From Aristolochia californica (Eukaryota > Streptophyta > Magnoliopsida > Piperales > Aristolochiaceae), in NCBI GenBank assembly GCA_029961685.1, contig JARWKL010000002.1:30038908-30102907 (forward strand): a stretch of DNA of 64,000 nucleotides, given 5' to 3'. The notes beneath the pieces are model-generated. The model searched no databases. It was not told the origin of the DNA and saw nothing but the letters and a program-made list of their open reading frames with translations. Below, piece after piece: positions 40,567 to 53,612 of this stretch (its first letter is position 1; each line of letters opens with the position of its first letter). The translations under genes and the position numbers were made by a program.

Positions 40567-43500
40567 ACTAAAAAGAGTTTACAATCCCTAAAAATTATAG
40601 ACTCTTTTTAGAATTATCTCTCTCTACAATTGAGCATTAGAGTTTAGATGTATGCATCAAAACTTGAGTTTTCACTTTCCTCTGATCTCATAAACAATTT
40701 TGACAAGATAGCAAATAGATTACAACAAAATCAATATTTTAGTAGAGTTTATGTATGTAAAAAATTTAAAAGAATAAAAAATGTAACTAAAGAAAATTTA
40801 TTCACACACCTCAAATGAACACAAAAGATTTTTTATCCAAGTTTGGAAAATTCCACTAGTTCAACCCACATAGCTTGGAATTTTATAAGAAAGCTATTTC
40901 TACACACGTTTTAAATATGGATATGCATGCTTGAAACATGTTAAAGATGCAAATGACCTATGGATTCAAACCTTTTAAAGAGAATAAAAAATTCTCATTA
41001 TGTTCTCAAGTGAACGTGTGGTGGGATATTTACCCGAGTCAAACAAACCATTATTTTGCCCATTTACAAAATGCTGACCTAACAATCATAGATGATTTTA
41101 AAGTTATTTATCGGTCAATCATGCGTAACAGGCTATATTTTTGTAAGAAATGACTTCTGGATTGGGAGTAAACACTCTGCTATAAATCCCTGCCTCCCCC
41201 TTTACCCGATAATTGCAAAACCTGATATATAAAAACTAAAAAGAGTTTACAATCCCTAAAATTTACAGACACTTTTAGGAATTACCTCTCTCTACATTTG
41301 TGCACTGTGCATTTCCATTTTAGATGTGTACTTTTTTCTTAAATCAAAACAAGAGTTTTCACTTTCCCTTCATCTCGTAAACAATTTTGACAAGATGGCA
41401 AATAGATCACAACAAAATGAAAATTTTGGAGTTCATGTAAGGAAAAAATTTAAAAGAATAACAAATGTAATTAAGGAAAATTTATTCACACACCACATAT
41501 GATCAACAAAGTTTGGGAAATTCCACTAGTTCAACCCTAATTGCATGGAATTTTATAAGAAAGAGATTTCTACACATGTTATAAAAATGGATATGCATGC
41601 TTGAAACATGTCAAAAATGTAAATGTGCTATGGATCCAAACCTTTTAAAGAGAATAACAAGTCCTCATTAAATTCTCAAGTGAACGTGCGATGGGATATT
41701 TACCGGGGTCAAAAAGGCCATTATTTTGCCCTTTTACAAAAAACTTACCCAACAATCATAGAAGATTGTAAAGTGATTTATCGCTCAATCATGCGTAACG
41801 GGCTATATTTTAGTAAGAATTGACTTATGGATTTGGAGTCAACACTCAGTCAAAAACCCCACGCCTCCCCCTTTTTTCGACGATTGCAAAATAAAATATA
41901 CAAAAACTAAAAGGAGTGTTTAATCCCTAAAAATTACTGACACTTTTTGGAATTATCTCTCTCTACATTTGTGCATTTCCATTTTTTATGTATGCTTTTT
42001 TCATAAATCAAAACATAAGTTTTCACTTTCCCGTGATCTCGTAAATTTTTTTGACAAGATGGCAAATAGATCACAACAAAATGAAAATTTTAGTAGACTT
42101 TATGTATGAAAAAATTTAAAACAATAACAAATGTAACTAAAGAAATTTTATTCACACACCTCAAATGAACACAAAAGTTTTTTTATCCAAGTTCTGGAAA
42201 TTCCACTATTTCAACCCTAATAGCTTGGAATTTTATATGTAAGAGATTTCTACACATGTTTTAAATATGGATATGTATGCTTGAAACATGTTGAAGATGA
42301 AAATGACCTATGGATTCAAACCTTTTAAACAGAATAACAAATGGTCATTAAATTCTCAAGTGAACGTGTGGTGGGATATTTACCCTAGTCAAACAAGCCA
42401 TTATTTTGTCCATTTACAAAAATCTGACCTAACCATCCTAGATGATTTGAAAGTTATTTATCTATCAATCATGCGTAACGGGCTATATTTTTGTAAGAAA
42501 TGATTTATGGATTGGGAGTAAGCACTCTGCTAAAAATCCCCGCCTCCCCCTTTACCCAACAATTGCAAAACTGGATATATAAAAACTAAATTAAGTTTAC
42601 AATCCCTAAAAGTTACAAACACTTTTTGTAATTATCTCTCTCTACATTTGTGCATTTCTATTTTAGATGTATACTTTTTTCTTAAATCAAAACTAGAGTT
42701 TTCACTTTTCCTACATCTCGTAAACAATTTTGACAAGATGGCAAATAGCATCACAACAAAATGAATATTTTAGAGTTTATTTATGGAAAAACTTTAAAAG
42801 AATAACAAATGTAATTAATGAAAATTTATTCACACACCACAAATGATCACAAAATTTTTGTTATCCAAGTTTGGAAAATTCCACTAGTTCAACCTTAATA
42901 GCTTGGAATTTATTAAGAAAGATTTCTACACATGTTTTAAAAATGGATATGCATGCTTCAAACAAGTTAAAGATGCAAATGACCTATGGATCCAAACCTT
43001 TTAAAGAGAATAACATATGTTCCTTAAATTCTCAAGTGAACGTGTGGTGGGATATTTACCTGAGTAAAACAAGCCATTATTTTTCCCATTTACAAAACGC
43101 AGACATAACAATCATAGATGATTGTCAAGTGATTTATCGGTCAATCGTGCGTAACGGGCTACATTTTTCTAAGAAATGACTTACGGATTGGGAGTAAACA
43201 CTCAGTTAAAAATCCCTCGCCTCCCCCTTTACCCGATGATTGCAAAATAAAATATATAAAACTAAAAAGAGTTTTAAATCACTCAAAATTACAGACACTT
43301 TTTGGAATTACTCTCTCTACATTTGAGCATTTCCATTTAAGATGTTTGCTTTTGTTTTAAATCAAAACTTGAGTTTTCACTTTCCCCTGATCTCGTAAAC
43401 AATTTTGAGACGATTGCAAATAGATCACAACAAAATGAAATTTTTTGTAGAGTTTATGTATGGAAAAAAATTTAAAGAAAAACAAATGTAACTAAAGAAA

Positions 43501-46500
43501 ATTTATTCACACACCTCAAATGAACACAAAAGATTTTTTATCCAAGTTTAGGAAATTCCACTAATTCAACCCTAATAGCTTGGAATTTTATAAGAAAGAG
43601 ATTTCTACACATGTTTTAAATATGGATATGCATGCTTGAAAGATTTTAAAGTTGCAAATGACCTATGGATCCAAACCTTTAAAAGAGAATAACAAATGCT
43701 CATAAAGTTCTCAAGTGAACGTGTGGTGGGATATTTACCCGAGTCAAACAAGCCATTATTTTTACCATTTACAAAAAGCAGACCTAACAATCATAGATGA
43801 TTTTAAGGTGATTTATCGGTCAATCATGTGTAACAGGCTATAATTTTGTAAGAAATGACTAATGGATCGGGTGTCAACACTCAGTTAAAAATCCCCCGCC
43901 TCCCCCTTTTCCTGACAATTGAAAAATAAAATATATAAAAACTAAAAAGAGCTTACAATCCCTAAAACTTACATACACTTTTTGGAATTATCTCTCTCTA
44001 CATTTTTGCATTTCCAATTTAAATGTATGCTTTTTTATTAAATAGAAACTTGAGTTTTCACTATCCCTTGATCTCGTAAACAATTTTGACAAGATGGCAA
44101 ATGGATCACAACAAAATGAAAATTTGAGTAGAGTTTATGTATGGAAAAAATTTAAAAGAATAAAAAATATAAGTAAAGAAAATTTATTGACACACCTCAA
44201 ATGAACACAAAAGTTTTTTTATCCAAGTTTGGGAAATTCCACTAGTTCAACCCTAGTAGCTGGGAATTTTATAAGAAAGAGATTTCTACACATGTTTTAA
44301 ATATGGATATGCATGCTTGAAACATGGTAAAGTTGAAAATGACCTATGGATCCTAACCTTTTAAAGAGAATAACAAATGGTCATTAAATTCTCAAGTGAA
44401 CGTGTGGTGGGATATTTACCCGAGCCAAACAAGCCATTATTTTGCCCATTTACAAAAAGCTGACCTAACAATCATAGATAATTTTAAAGTGATTAATGGG
44501 CTATCTTTTTTTAAGAAATAACTTATGGATCGGGAGTCAGCACTCAGTTAAAAATACCGCGCCTCACACTTTCCCCGACGATTACAAAACCTGATACAGA
44601 CACTTTTTGGAATGATCTCTCTCTACATTTGTGCATTCCCATTTTGGATGGATACTTTTTTCATAAATCAAAATTAGATTTTTCACTTTTCCTTGATCTC
44701 GTGAACAATTTTGACAAGATGGCAAATAGATCACAACAAAATGAAAATTTTAGAGTTTATGAATGGAAAAAATTTAAAAGAATAAAAAATGTTATTAAGG
44801 AAAATATATTCACACACCACTAATGATCACAAAAGTTTTGTTATCAAAGTATGGGAAATTCCACTAGTTCAACCCTAATAGCTTGGAATTTTATAAGAAA
44901 GAGATTTCTAAACATGTTTTAAAAATGGATATGCATGCTTGAAACATGTTAAAGATGAAAATGACCTATGGATTCAAACCTTTTAAAGAGAATAACAAAT
45001 GCTCATTAAATTCTCAATTCAATGTGCGGTGGGATATTTACTCGGGTCAAACAAGCCATTATTTTGCCCATTTTCAAATAGCTGACCTAATAATCATAGA
45101 TGATTTTAAAGTGATTTATCGGTCTATCAAGCGTAATAGGCTATATTTTTGTAAGAAATGACTTATGGATTGGGAGTCAACACTCAGTTAAAAATCCACT
45201 CCCTCCCCTTTTTTCTGATGATTGCAAAATAAAATATATAAAAAATAAAAAGAGTTTACAATCTCTAAAAATTACATGGAATTTTTGGAATTATCTTTCT
45301 CTACATTTGAGCATTTCCATTTTAGATGAATGAATTTTTCTTAAATCAAAACTTGTGTTTTCACTTTCCCTTGATCTCGTAAACAATCTTGACAAGATGG
45401 CAAATAGATCACAACAAAATGAAAATTTTAGAGTTTATGTTTGGAAAAAATTTAAAACAATAAGAAATGTAAGTAAAGAAAATTTATTCACACACCTCAA
45501 ATGAACACAAAAGCTTTTTTATCCAAGTTTTGGAAATTCCACTAGTTCAACCCTAATAGCTTGGAATTTTATAAGAAAGAGATTTCTACACATGTTTTAA
45601 TTATTGATATGCCTTCTTGAAACAAGTTAAAGACACAAATGACCTATGGATCCAAGCCTTTTAAAGAGAATAACAAATGGTCATTAAATTCTCCAGTCAC
45701 CGTATGGTGGGATATTTACCCGAGTCAAATAAGCCATTATTTTGCCCATTTTCAAAACACTGACCAAACAATCATAGATGATTTTAAAGTGATTTATCGG
45801 TCAATCATGCGTAAGAGGCTATATTTATGTAAGAAATGACTTATGGATTGGGAGTCAATGCTCAGATAAAAATCCACCGTCTACCCCTTTACCCGACGAT
45901 TGCTAAACCTGAAATATAAAAACTAAAATTAGTTTACAATCCCTAAAAGTTACAGACACTTTTTGGACTTATCTCTCTCTAAATTTGCGCATTTCCATTT
46001 TAGATGTATACTTTTTTCTTAAATAAATAGTAGAGTTTTCACTTTCCCTTCTTCTCTTAAACAATTTTGACAAGATGGCAAATAGATCACAACAAAATGA
46101 AAATTTTAGAGTTTATGTATGGAAAAAATTTAAAAGAATAACAAATGTAATTAAGGAAAATTTATTCACACACAACAAATGATCGCAAAAGTTTTGTTCT
46201 CCAAGTTTAAGAAATTCCACTAGTTCAATCCGAATAGCTAGTAATTTTATTAGAAAGAGATTTCTACGCATGTTTTAAAAATGGATATGCATGCTTGAAA
46301 CATGTTAAAGATACAAATGACCTATGGATCCAAACCTTTTAAAGAGAATAACAAATGCCCATTAAATTCTCAAGTGAACATGCGGTGGGATATTTACCTG
46401 GGTCAAACAAACCATTATTTTGCCATTTACAAAAAGTTGACCTAACAATCATAGAAGATTGGAAAGTGATTTATTGGACAAACATGCGTAACGGTCTATA

Positions 46501-48473
46501 TTTTTGTAAGAAACGACTTATGGATTGGGAGTAAATACTCAGTTAAAAATCCCCTGCCTCCCTCTTTTCTAGACGATTGCAAAATAAAATATATAAAAAC
46601 TAAAAAGAGTTTGCAATCCCTAAAAATTACGGACACTTTTTGGAATTATCTATCATTGCATTTTTGCATTTCCATTTTAGATTTATGCGTTTTTCTTAAA
46701 TCAAAACTTGAGTTTTCACTTTGCCCTGATATCTTAATCAATTTTGACAAGATGGGAAATAGATCGCAACGAAATGTAAATATTACGGTTTATGCCTAGG
46801 AAAAATTTAAAAGAATAACAAATGTAAGTAAAGAAAATTAATTCACACACCTCAGATGAGCACAAAAAATTTTCTATCCAAGTTTGGGAAATTCCACTAA
46901 TTCAAACCTAATAGCTTGGAATTTTATGAAAAAGAGATTTCTACACATGTTATAAATACGGATATGCTTGCTTGAAACATGTTAAAGATGCAAATGACCT
47001 ATGGATCCAATACTTTTAAAGAGAATAACAAATGCTCATTAATATCTCAAGTGAATGTGAGGTAGGATATTTCCCCGAGTCAAACAAACCATTATTTTCC
47101 CCATTTACAAAAAGCTGACCTAACAATCATAGATGATTTTAAAGTGATTTGTTGGTCAATCTTGCGTAACGGGCTATATTTTTGTAAGAAATGACCGATG
47201 GATTAGGAGTCAACACTCAGTTAAAAATCCTCCGCCTCCCCATTTTCTGACGAATGCAAAATTAAATATATATAAACTAAAAAGAGTTTACATTCCCTAA
47301 AAATTACAGACACTTTTTGGAATTATCTCTCTTTAGATTTTTGCATTTCCATTTTAGATGTATGCGTTTTCCTTAAATCAAAACTTTAGTTTTCACTTTC
47401 CCTTGATCTCTTAAACAATTTTGACATGAGGGAAAATAGATCACAAAAAAATGAAAATTTTAGTAGAGTTGATGTATGGAAAAAAATTTAAAAGAATAAC
47501 AAATGTAAGTAAAAAAACTTTATTCACACACCTCAAATGAACACAATCATTTTTTTTCCAAGTTTGGGAAATTGCACTAGTTCAACCCTAATATCTTTGA
47601 ATTTTATAAGAAAGAGATTTCTACACAAGTTTTAAATATGGATATGGATGCTTGAAACATGTTCAAGATGCAAATAACCGATGGATCCTAACCTTTTAAA
47701 GAGAATAACAAATGCTCATTAAATTTTCAAGTGAACATGTGGTTGGATATTTACCTGAGTCAAACAAGCCATTATTTTGCCCATTTAAAAAAATGAACAT
47801 AACAATCATAGATAATTTTGAAGTGATTTATCGTTCAATCATGCGTAACGGGCTATATTTTTGTAAGAAATGACTTATGATTCGGGAGTCAACACTCAGT
47901 TAAAAATCCAGTGCCTCACCCTATAACCGACAATTACAAAACCTGTTATATAAAAACTAAAAAGAATTTACAATCCCTAAAAGTTACAGACACCTTTTGG
48001 AATTATCTCTCTCAAAGTTTGTGCGTTTCCATTTTAGATATATACTTTTTTCTTAAATCAAAACCAGAGTTTTTACTTTCCCTTCATCTCTTAAAATATT
48101 TTGACAAGATGGCAAATAGATCACAACAAAATGAAAATTTTAGAGTTTATGTAAGGAAAACAATTAATGGAAAAAAAATGTAATTAAGTAAAATTTATTC
48201 ACACACCACAAATGCTCACAAAAGTTTTGTTATCCAAGTTTTGTAAATTCCACAAGTTCAACCCTAATAGCTTGGAATTTTATAAGAAAAAGATTTCTTC
48301 ACATGTTGTAAAAATGGATATGCATGCTTGAAACATGTTAAAGATGCAAATGACTGTGGATCCAATCCATTCAAATAGAATAACAAATGCTCATTAAATT
48401 CTAAAGTGAACGTGCGGTGGGATATTTACCGGGTCAAATAAGCCAATATTTTGCCATCTACAAAAAAACTGAC

Positions 48474-48476
48474 TTA
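48474..48476 (+). repeat. 3-bp target-site duplication, left (TTA)
   Basis: CTGAC-TTA precedes the element, and TTA-ACAATCAT follows it at 49923-49925. Joining the flanks across one TTA restores the normal satellite order CTGACTTAACAATCAT. Confidence 0.9.
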
Positions 48477-48498
48477 GGGGGGCTTAGTCCACAATGAA
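48477..48498 (+). repeat. Left terminal inverted repeat
   Basis: Six G residues, C, then TTAGTCCACAATGAA. It pairs with 49901-49922 at 21 of 22 positions. Confidence 0.9.
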
Positions 48499-48599
48499 AT
48501 GGAATGAATTCCCCCCACATTACTTAGTTCATTAAAAAATGGTGTTACTGTAGAAAGACTTGAATTGAAGTGAGATTACACCATTTCATTCACTCAGGC

Positions 48600-49100
48600 A
48601 AAAACGAGGGAAAGCTGTTTCCTACTTATTTTGAGAATCATCAGCTTTCCACACGCGACGCGCGTTGCTTCTTCACCCCCCAGCCTCTCCAGACGATCTC
48701 TCTGCACCCTCCGCGATCGTTCAACAAAGTATTTTTTCCTCCCTCTGCCCCCACCTCCGTCGCAGAGCACGGGAAGTCGAGCCACAGTCGCAGAGCCCCT
48801 CGGCCTCCCTCTCCTCCACCCCCCCCCCCCCCCCCTCCCTCCGCGATTTTTCAGCAAAGTATTTTTTTCGTCGCAGAGCACGGGAGGCTCGGCCTTCCTT
48901 CCTCCCTCTCTCGACCTCCGTCGTAGAGCACGGGAGGCCAGAGCCCCTCGACCTCCTGGCTTCTCTTCTCTCTCGGCCTCCCTATTTTCTCCCTCTCGGC
49001 GTACCGTCGGAGAGTCGCCTCCGTCGCCGTTGCCTACCGCCATCGCCGTTGCCCGCTGTCGTCGCTGTTGCCAAGCCCGCCGCGAGGAAGACGAAGATGA
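48600..49100. other. GC/CpG-rich island inside the TIR element; possible captured gene piece
   Basis: Composition switches abruptly from the AT-rich surroundings to pyrimidine-rich, CpG-rich DNA. Open frames of 118-158 codons exist in three plus frames and one minus frame over the same bases, all low complexity (Ser/Pro/Arg-rich or Gly/Arg/Glu-rich). None shows a domain, so overlapping openness reflects scarce stop codons in GC-rich DNA. The segment contains a diverged direct repeat of about 130 bp: CTCCGCGATCGTTCAACAAA at 48708 and CTCCGCGATTTTTCAGCAAA at 48838. CGTCGCAGAGCACGGGA-type motifs fall at about 48759, 48868 and 48917. A C-run of 17 lies at 48819-48835. Composition like this is common in plant first exons and 5' leaders, so a captured host fragment is plausible but unproven. 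Confidence 0.5.
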
Positions 49101-49101
49101 T

Positions 49102-49134
49102 GTTTAATTTTTCCTAAGTTAGGAAAAATTAAAC
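49102..49134. repeat. Perfect 16-bp inverted repeat (hairpin)
   Basis: GTTTAATTTTTCCTAA and TTAGGAAAAATTAAAC are separated by one G. It sits at the boundary between the GC-rich and AT-rich halves of the TIR element. A T-rich stem like this could act as a transcription pause or simply be a relic of a nested repeat. Confidence 0.85.
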
Positions 49135-49147
49135 CATCGTCATAATT

Positions 49148-49173
49148 GGTTTAATTATCCAAATAATTAAACC
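49148..49173. repeat. Second short hairpin in the AT-rich half
   Basis: GGTTTAATTA and TAATTAAACC form a perfect 10-bp inverted repeat with a 6-nt loop. A longer-loop version of the same motif recurs at about 49448-49488. Confidence 0.7.
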
Positions 49174-49339
49174 ATTAGTTTTTCATTAATATATTATTAG
49201 GTAATCATATTTAAAATATATATTATGTTATTGATCAATTAATATATTTATTTATTTATTATTTATTATTTATTTTTTATTAAAATAGTGAGTTTTAATG
49301 TTAAACTATATCTTATGTTATTATAGAATAATTTATTTA

Positions 49340-49624
49340 TTTATTATATTCACTTAAGTTATTTTTAACTTTTTTATTTATTTTAAATAATTTATTCTAG
49401 TCACACGTAATTAGTATATTAATTTATAATAAATTATAATAATTAATTGGTTTAATTATCCAATTTTTATAATTAATTAAACCATTAGGTTTATTTATTA
49501 TATTCTCTTGTGTTATTTTTTATTTTTTTATTAATTTTGTATAATTTATTCTAGTCACACGTAATTATTGTTTTAATTTATAATAAATTATAATCATTAA
49601 CTAATATAATATAGTTTTTCATTA
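49340..49624 (+). repeat. Internal diverged 154-bp direct repeat
   Basis: TTTATTCTAGTCACACGTAA ends at 49410 and again at 49564, with similar T-rich sequence before it and AATTTATAATAAATTATAAT after it in both copies. The offset is 154 bp. The AT-rich half of the element therefore grew by internal tandem duplication. Confidence 0.75.
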
Positions 49625-49900
49625 ATTAGGATATTATTATATTCTAATACTACACGTTAAATCACTTATAAGTGTAGTAACCACGTTTATTTTTGTTAAT
49701 TATATGTTTAGGTATATGTTCTATTTAAGTATATTATAAAATGTTACTTATTCTCTTTTTTATATCATATTTTTCATTTGGGGCACTAACACTGGAATCT
49801 GTTTTCCAGCCACTTGAACTCGTCTATACTAACACCCAAACATGAGTTGAAGTTGAATCAATTCATTTTACTTCAATTCAATTCTTCACTTCAATTCAAG

Positions 49901-49922
49901 TTCATTGTGGACTAACCCCCCC
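49901..49922 (-). repeat. Right terminal inverted repeat
   Basis: TTCATTGTGGACTAA followed by seven C residues is the inverted partner of 48477-48498. Confidence 0.9.
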
Positions 49923-49925
49923 TTA
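49923..49925 (+). repeat. 3-bp target-site duplication, right (TTA)
   Basis: TTA follows the right TIR and is followed by ACAATCATC of the satellite. Confidence 0.9.
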
Positions 49926-51190
49926 ACAATCATCAATAAGTGTAAAGTGATTTATTGGTCAATCATGCATAACAGGCTATATTTTTGTAAGAATGGAGTT
50001 ATGGATTGGGAGTCAACACTCAATTAAAAATCCCTCGCCCCCCCCTTTTCTCGATGATTGTAAAATAAAATATATAAAAACTAAAAATAGTTTATAATCC
50101 CTAAAAATTACTAACACTTTTTGGAATTATCTTTCTCAACATTTGGGCATTTCCATTTTAGATGTATGCTTTTTTCTCAAATGGAAACTTGTGTTTGCAC
50201 TTTCCCTTGATCTCGGAAACAATTTTGACAAAATGGCAAATAGATCACAACAAAATGAAAATTTTAGTGTTTATGTATGGAAAAAATTTAAAACAGTAAC
50301 AAATGTAAGTAAAGAAAATTTATACACACAGCTCAAATGAACACAAAAGTTTTTTTTTTCCAAGTTTGGGAGATTCCACTAGTTCAACCCTAATAGCTTG
50401 GAATTTTATAAGAAAGAGATTTCCACACATGTTTTAAATATGGATATGCATGCTTAAAACATGTTAAAGATGCAAATGACCAATGGATCCAAACCTTTTA
50501 AAGAGAATAACAAAAGCTCATTAAATTCTCCAATCAACGTGTGGTGGGATATTTACCCCGGTCAAAAAAGGTCATTATTTTGCCCATTTACAAAATGCTG
50601 ACCTAACAATCATAGATGATTTTAAAGTGATTTATCGGTCAATCATGTGTAACGGGATATATTTTTGTAAAATATGACTTATAGATTGGGAGTCATCACT
50701 CTGTTAAAAATCCCCCGCCTCCCCCTTTTTTCGACAATTGTAAAATAAAATATATAAAAACTAAAAAGAGTTCACAATCCCTAAAAACTACAGACACTTC
50801 TTGGAATTATCTTTCACTTCATTTGTGCATTTCCATTTTAGATGTACGTTTTTTTCTTAAATCAAAACTTGAGTTAATATTTGCCTTTGATCTCGTACAC
50901 AATTTTGACAAGATGGCAAATAGATCACAACAAAATAAAAATTTTAGTAGAGTTTATGTATGGAAAAAATTTTAAAGAATAAGAAATGTAACTAAAGAAA
51001 ATTTATTCACACACCTCAAATGAACACAAAAGTGTTTTTATCCAAGTTTGGGAAATTCCACTATTTCAACCCTAATAACTTGGTATTTTATAAGAAAGCG
51101 ATTTCTACACATGTTTTAAATATGGATATACATGCTTGAAACATGTGAAAGATGCAAATGACCTATTGATTCAAACCTTTTAAAGAGAAT

Positions 51191-51383
51191 AACAAATGCT
51201 CATTAAATTCTCAAGTGAACATGCGGAGGGATATTTACCTGAGTCAAACAAGCCATTATTTTGCCCATTTACATAAAGCTGACCTAACAATCAGAGATGA
51301 TTTTAAAGTGATTTATGGGTGAATCATGCATAACGGGCAATATTTTTGTAAGAAATTACTTATGGATTGGGAGTCAACACTCA
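51191..51383 (+). repeat. 193-bp identical segment, copy 1
   Basis: This is identical base for base to 54767-54959 (offset 3576 bp), including rare variants ATGCGGAGGGATATT, TTTACATAAAGC, ATCAGAGATG and TTATGGGTGAATC. Typical monomers differ at many sites over such a length. Confidence 0.9.
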
Positions 51384-53612
51384 ACTAAAAATCCCCCACC
51401 TCTCCCTTTCCCGACGATTGAAAAACCTGATCTATAAAAACTAAAAAGAGTTTACAATCCCTAAAAGTTACAGACACTTTTTGGAATTATCTCTCTATAC
51501 ATTTGTGCATTTTCCATTTTAGATGTATACTCTTTTCTTAAATCAAAACTAGAATTTTCACTTTCCCTTCATCTCGTAAACAATTTTGACAAGATGGCAA
51601 ATAGATCACAACAAAATGAAAATTTGAGAAGTCATGTATTGAAAAAAATTAAAAGAATAACAAATCTAATTAAGGAAAATTTATTCACACACTACAAATG
51701 ATCACAAAAGTTTTGTTATCAAAGTTTAGGAAATTCCACTAGTTCAACCCTCATAGCTTAGAATTTTATAAGAAAGTGATTTATACACATGTTTTAAATA
51801 TGGGTATGCATGCTTGAAACATTTTAAAGATGCAAATGACCTATGGATTCAAACCTTTAAAAGAGAATAACAAATTCTCATTAAATTCTCAAGTGAACGT
51901 GAGGTGGGATATTTACCCGAGTCAAACAAACCATTATTTTGCCCATTTAAAAAAAGCTGACCGAACAATCATAGATAATTTTAAAGTGATTTATTTGTCA
52001 ATCATGCGTCACGGGCAATATTTTTGTAAGAAATGACTTATGGATTGGGTGTGACACTCAGTTAAAAATCCCCCGCCTCCCCATTTACCCAACGATTGCC
52101 AAACCTGATGTGTAAAAACTAAAAAGAGTTTACAATCCGTAAAAGGTACAATCACTTTTAGGAATTATCTCTCTCTACATTTGTCCATTTCCATTTTAGA
52201 CGTATACTTTTTTCTTAAATCAAAACTAGAGTTTTCACTTTCCCATCATCTCTTAAACAATTTTGACAAGATGGCAAATTGATCACAACAAAATGAAAAT
52301 TTTAGAGTTTATGTATGGAAAAAATTTAAAAGAATAACAAATGTAATTAAGGAAAATTTATTCGCACACCACAAATGATCACAAAATTTTTGTTATCCAA
52401 GTTTCGGAAATTCCACTAGTTCAACCCTAATAGCTTGGATTTTTATAAGAAAGAGATTTCTAAACATGTTTTAAAAATGGATATGCATGCTTGAAACATG
52501 TTAAAGATGCTCCAAACGTTTTAAAGAGAATAACAATTGCTCATTAAATTTTCAAGTGATTTATCGGTCAATCTTGAGTAATGGGCTATATAATTCTAAG
52601 AAATGACTTATGGATTAGTAGTAAACACTCAGTTAAAAATCCCCCACCACCCCTTTTCCCGACGATTGTAAAATAAAGTATATAAAAACAAAAAAGAGTA
52701 CAAAATCCCTAAAAATTACTGACACTTTTTGGAATTATCACTCTCGACATTTGAGCTTTTCCATTTTAGAGGTATGCTTTTTTCTTAAATCAAAACTTGA
52801 GTTTTCACTTTCCCCTGATCTCGTAAACAATTTTGACAAGATGGCAAATATATGACAACAAAATGAAAATTTTAGTAGAGTTTATGTATGGAAAAAATTT
52901 AAAAGAATAAAAAATGTAACTAAATAAAATTTATTGATACAACAAAAATGAACACAAAAGATTTTTTAACCAAGTTTGGGAAATTCCACTAGTTCAACCC
53001 TAATAGCTTGGAATTTTATAAGAAAGAGATTTGTACACATGTTTTAAATATGGATATGCATGCTTCAAAGATTTTAAAGATGCAATTGTCCTATCGATAC
53101 AAACCTTTTAAAGAGAATAACAAATGCTTATTAAGTTCTCAAGTGAACGTGTGGTGAGATATTTACCCGAGTCAAACAAACCATTATTTTGCCCATTTAA
53201 AAAAAGCTGACCTAACAATCATAGATGATTTTAAAGTGATTTATTGGTCAATCATGTGTAACAGCCTATATTTTTGTAAGAAATGACTTATGGATTGGGA
53301 GTCAACACTCAATTAAAAATCCCCCTCATCCCCCTTTTCCCGATGATTGCAAAACAAAATATTTCAAAAAAAGGAGTTTACAATTCCTAAAAATTACATA
53401 AACTTTTTGGAATTACCTCTCTCTACATTTGTGCATTTCCATTTAAGATGTATTTTTTTTGCTTAAATCAAAACTTGTGTTTTCACTTCCCCTTGATCTC
53501 GTAAACAATCTAGACAAGATGACAAATAGATCACAACAAAATAAAAATTTTAGAGTTTATGTATGGAAAAAATTTAAAACAATAACAAATGTAAGTAAAG
53601 AAAATTTATTCA

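Larger units (their letters stand above)
21497..48473 (+). repeat. 675-bp satellite array, segment 2 (about 40 monomers)
   Basis: This continues the same array, in phase, after the solo LTR. Landmarks fall near 22007, 22683, 23353, 23928, 24606, 25280, 25956, 26612, 27290, 27951, 28619, 29296, 29973, 30647, 31299, 31974, 32652, 33264, 33947, 34624, 35303, 35982, 36776, 37479, 38155, 38981, 39655, 40335, 40955, 41624, 42305, 42979, 43660, 44341, 44962, 45641, 46319, 46997, 47676 and 48352. A/B alternation continues, with a run of divergent units at 28-33 kb that carry GATGCTTTTAAAGTG in place of the dyad half. Shortened units occur at 23353-23927 (about 575 bp), 32652-33263 (about 612 bp), 40335-40954 (about 620 bp) and 44341-44961 (about 621 bp). 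Open frames of 60-118 codons recur in register with the repeat and are not separate genes. Confidence 0.97.
48477..49922. mobile_element. Non-autonomous TIR DNA transposon, 1446 bp, PIF/Harbinger-like
   Basis: The left end reads GGGGGGC then TTAGTCCACAATGAA. The right end, reverse-complemented, reads GGGGGGG then TTAGTCCACAATGAA, so the 22-bp TIRs differ at one base. A 3-bp TTA target duplication flanks it, which is the hallmark of PIF/Harbinger (known family property). The sub-terminal motif CTTGAATTGAAGTGA appears near both ends in inverted orientation. No transposase frame or DDE motif is visible, so it must depend on another copy. The interior is composite: a GC- and CpG-rich left half (about 48600-49100) and a very AT-rich right half with hairpins and an internal 154-bp repeat. 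Its size exceeds a typical MITE. The family name is inferred from TSD and TIR; I do not recognise the specific element. Confidence 0.85.

Noticed and set aside
48819..48835. 17-base C homopolymer
   Set aside because: It may be a true simple repeat, but homopolymer length is error-prone in sequencing, so I draw no conclusion from it.
48570..49117. Overlapping 118-158 codon frames in the GC-rich island
   Set aside because: Four frames on two strands are open over the same bases and all give low-complexity protein. This is a composition effect, though a captured untranslated or exon fragment remains possible.
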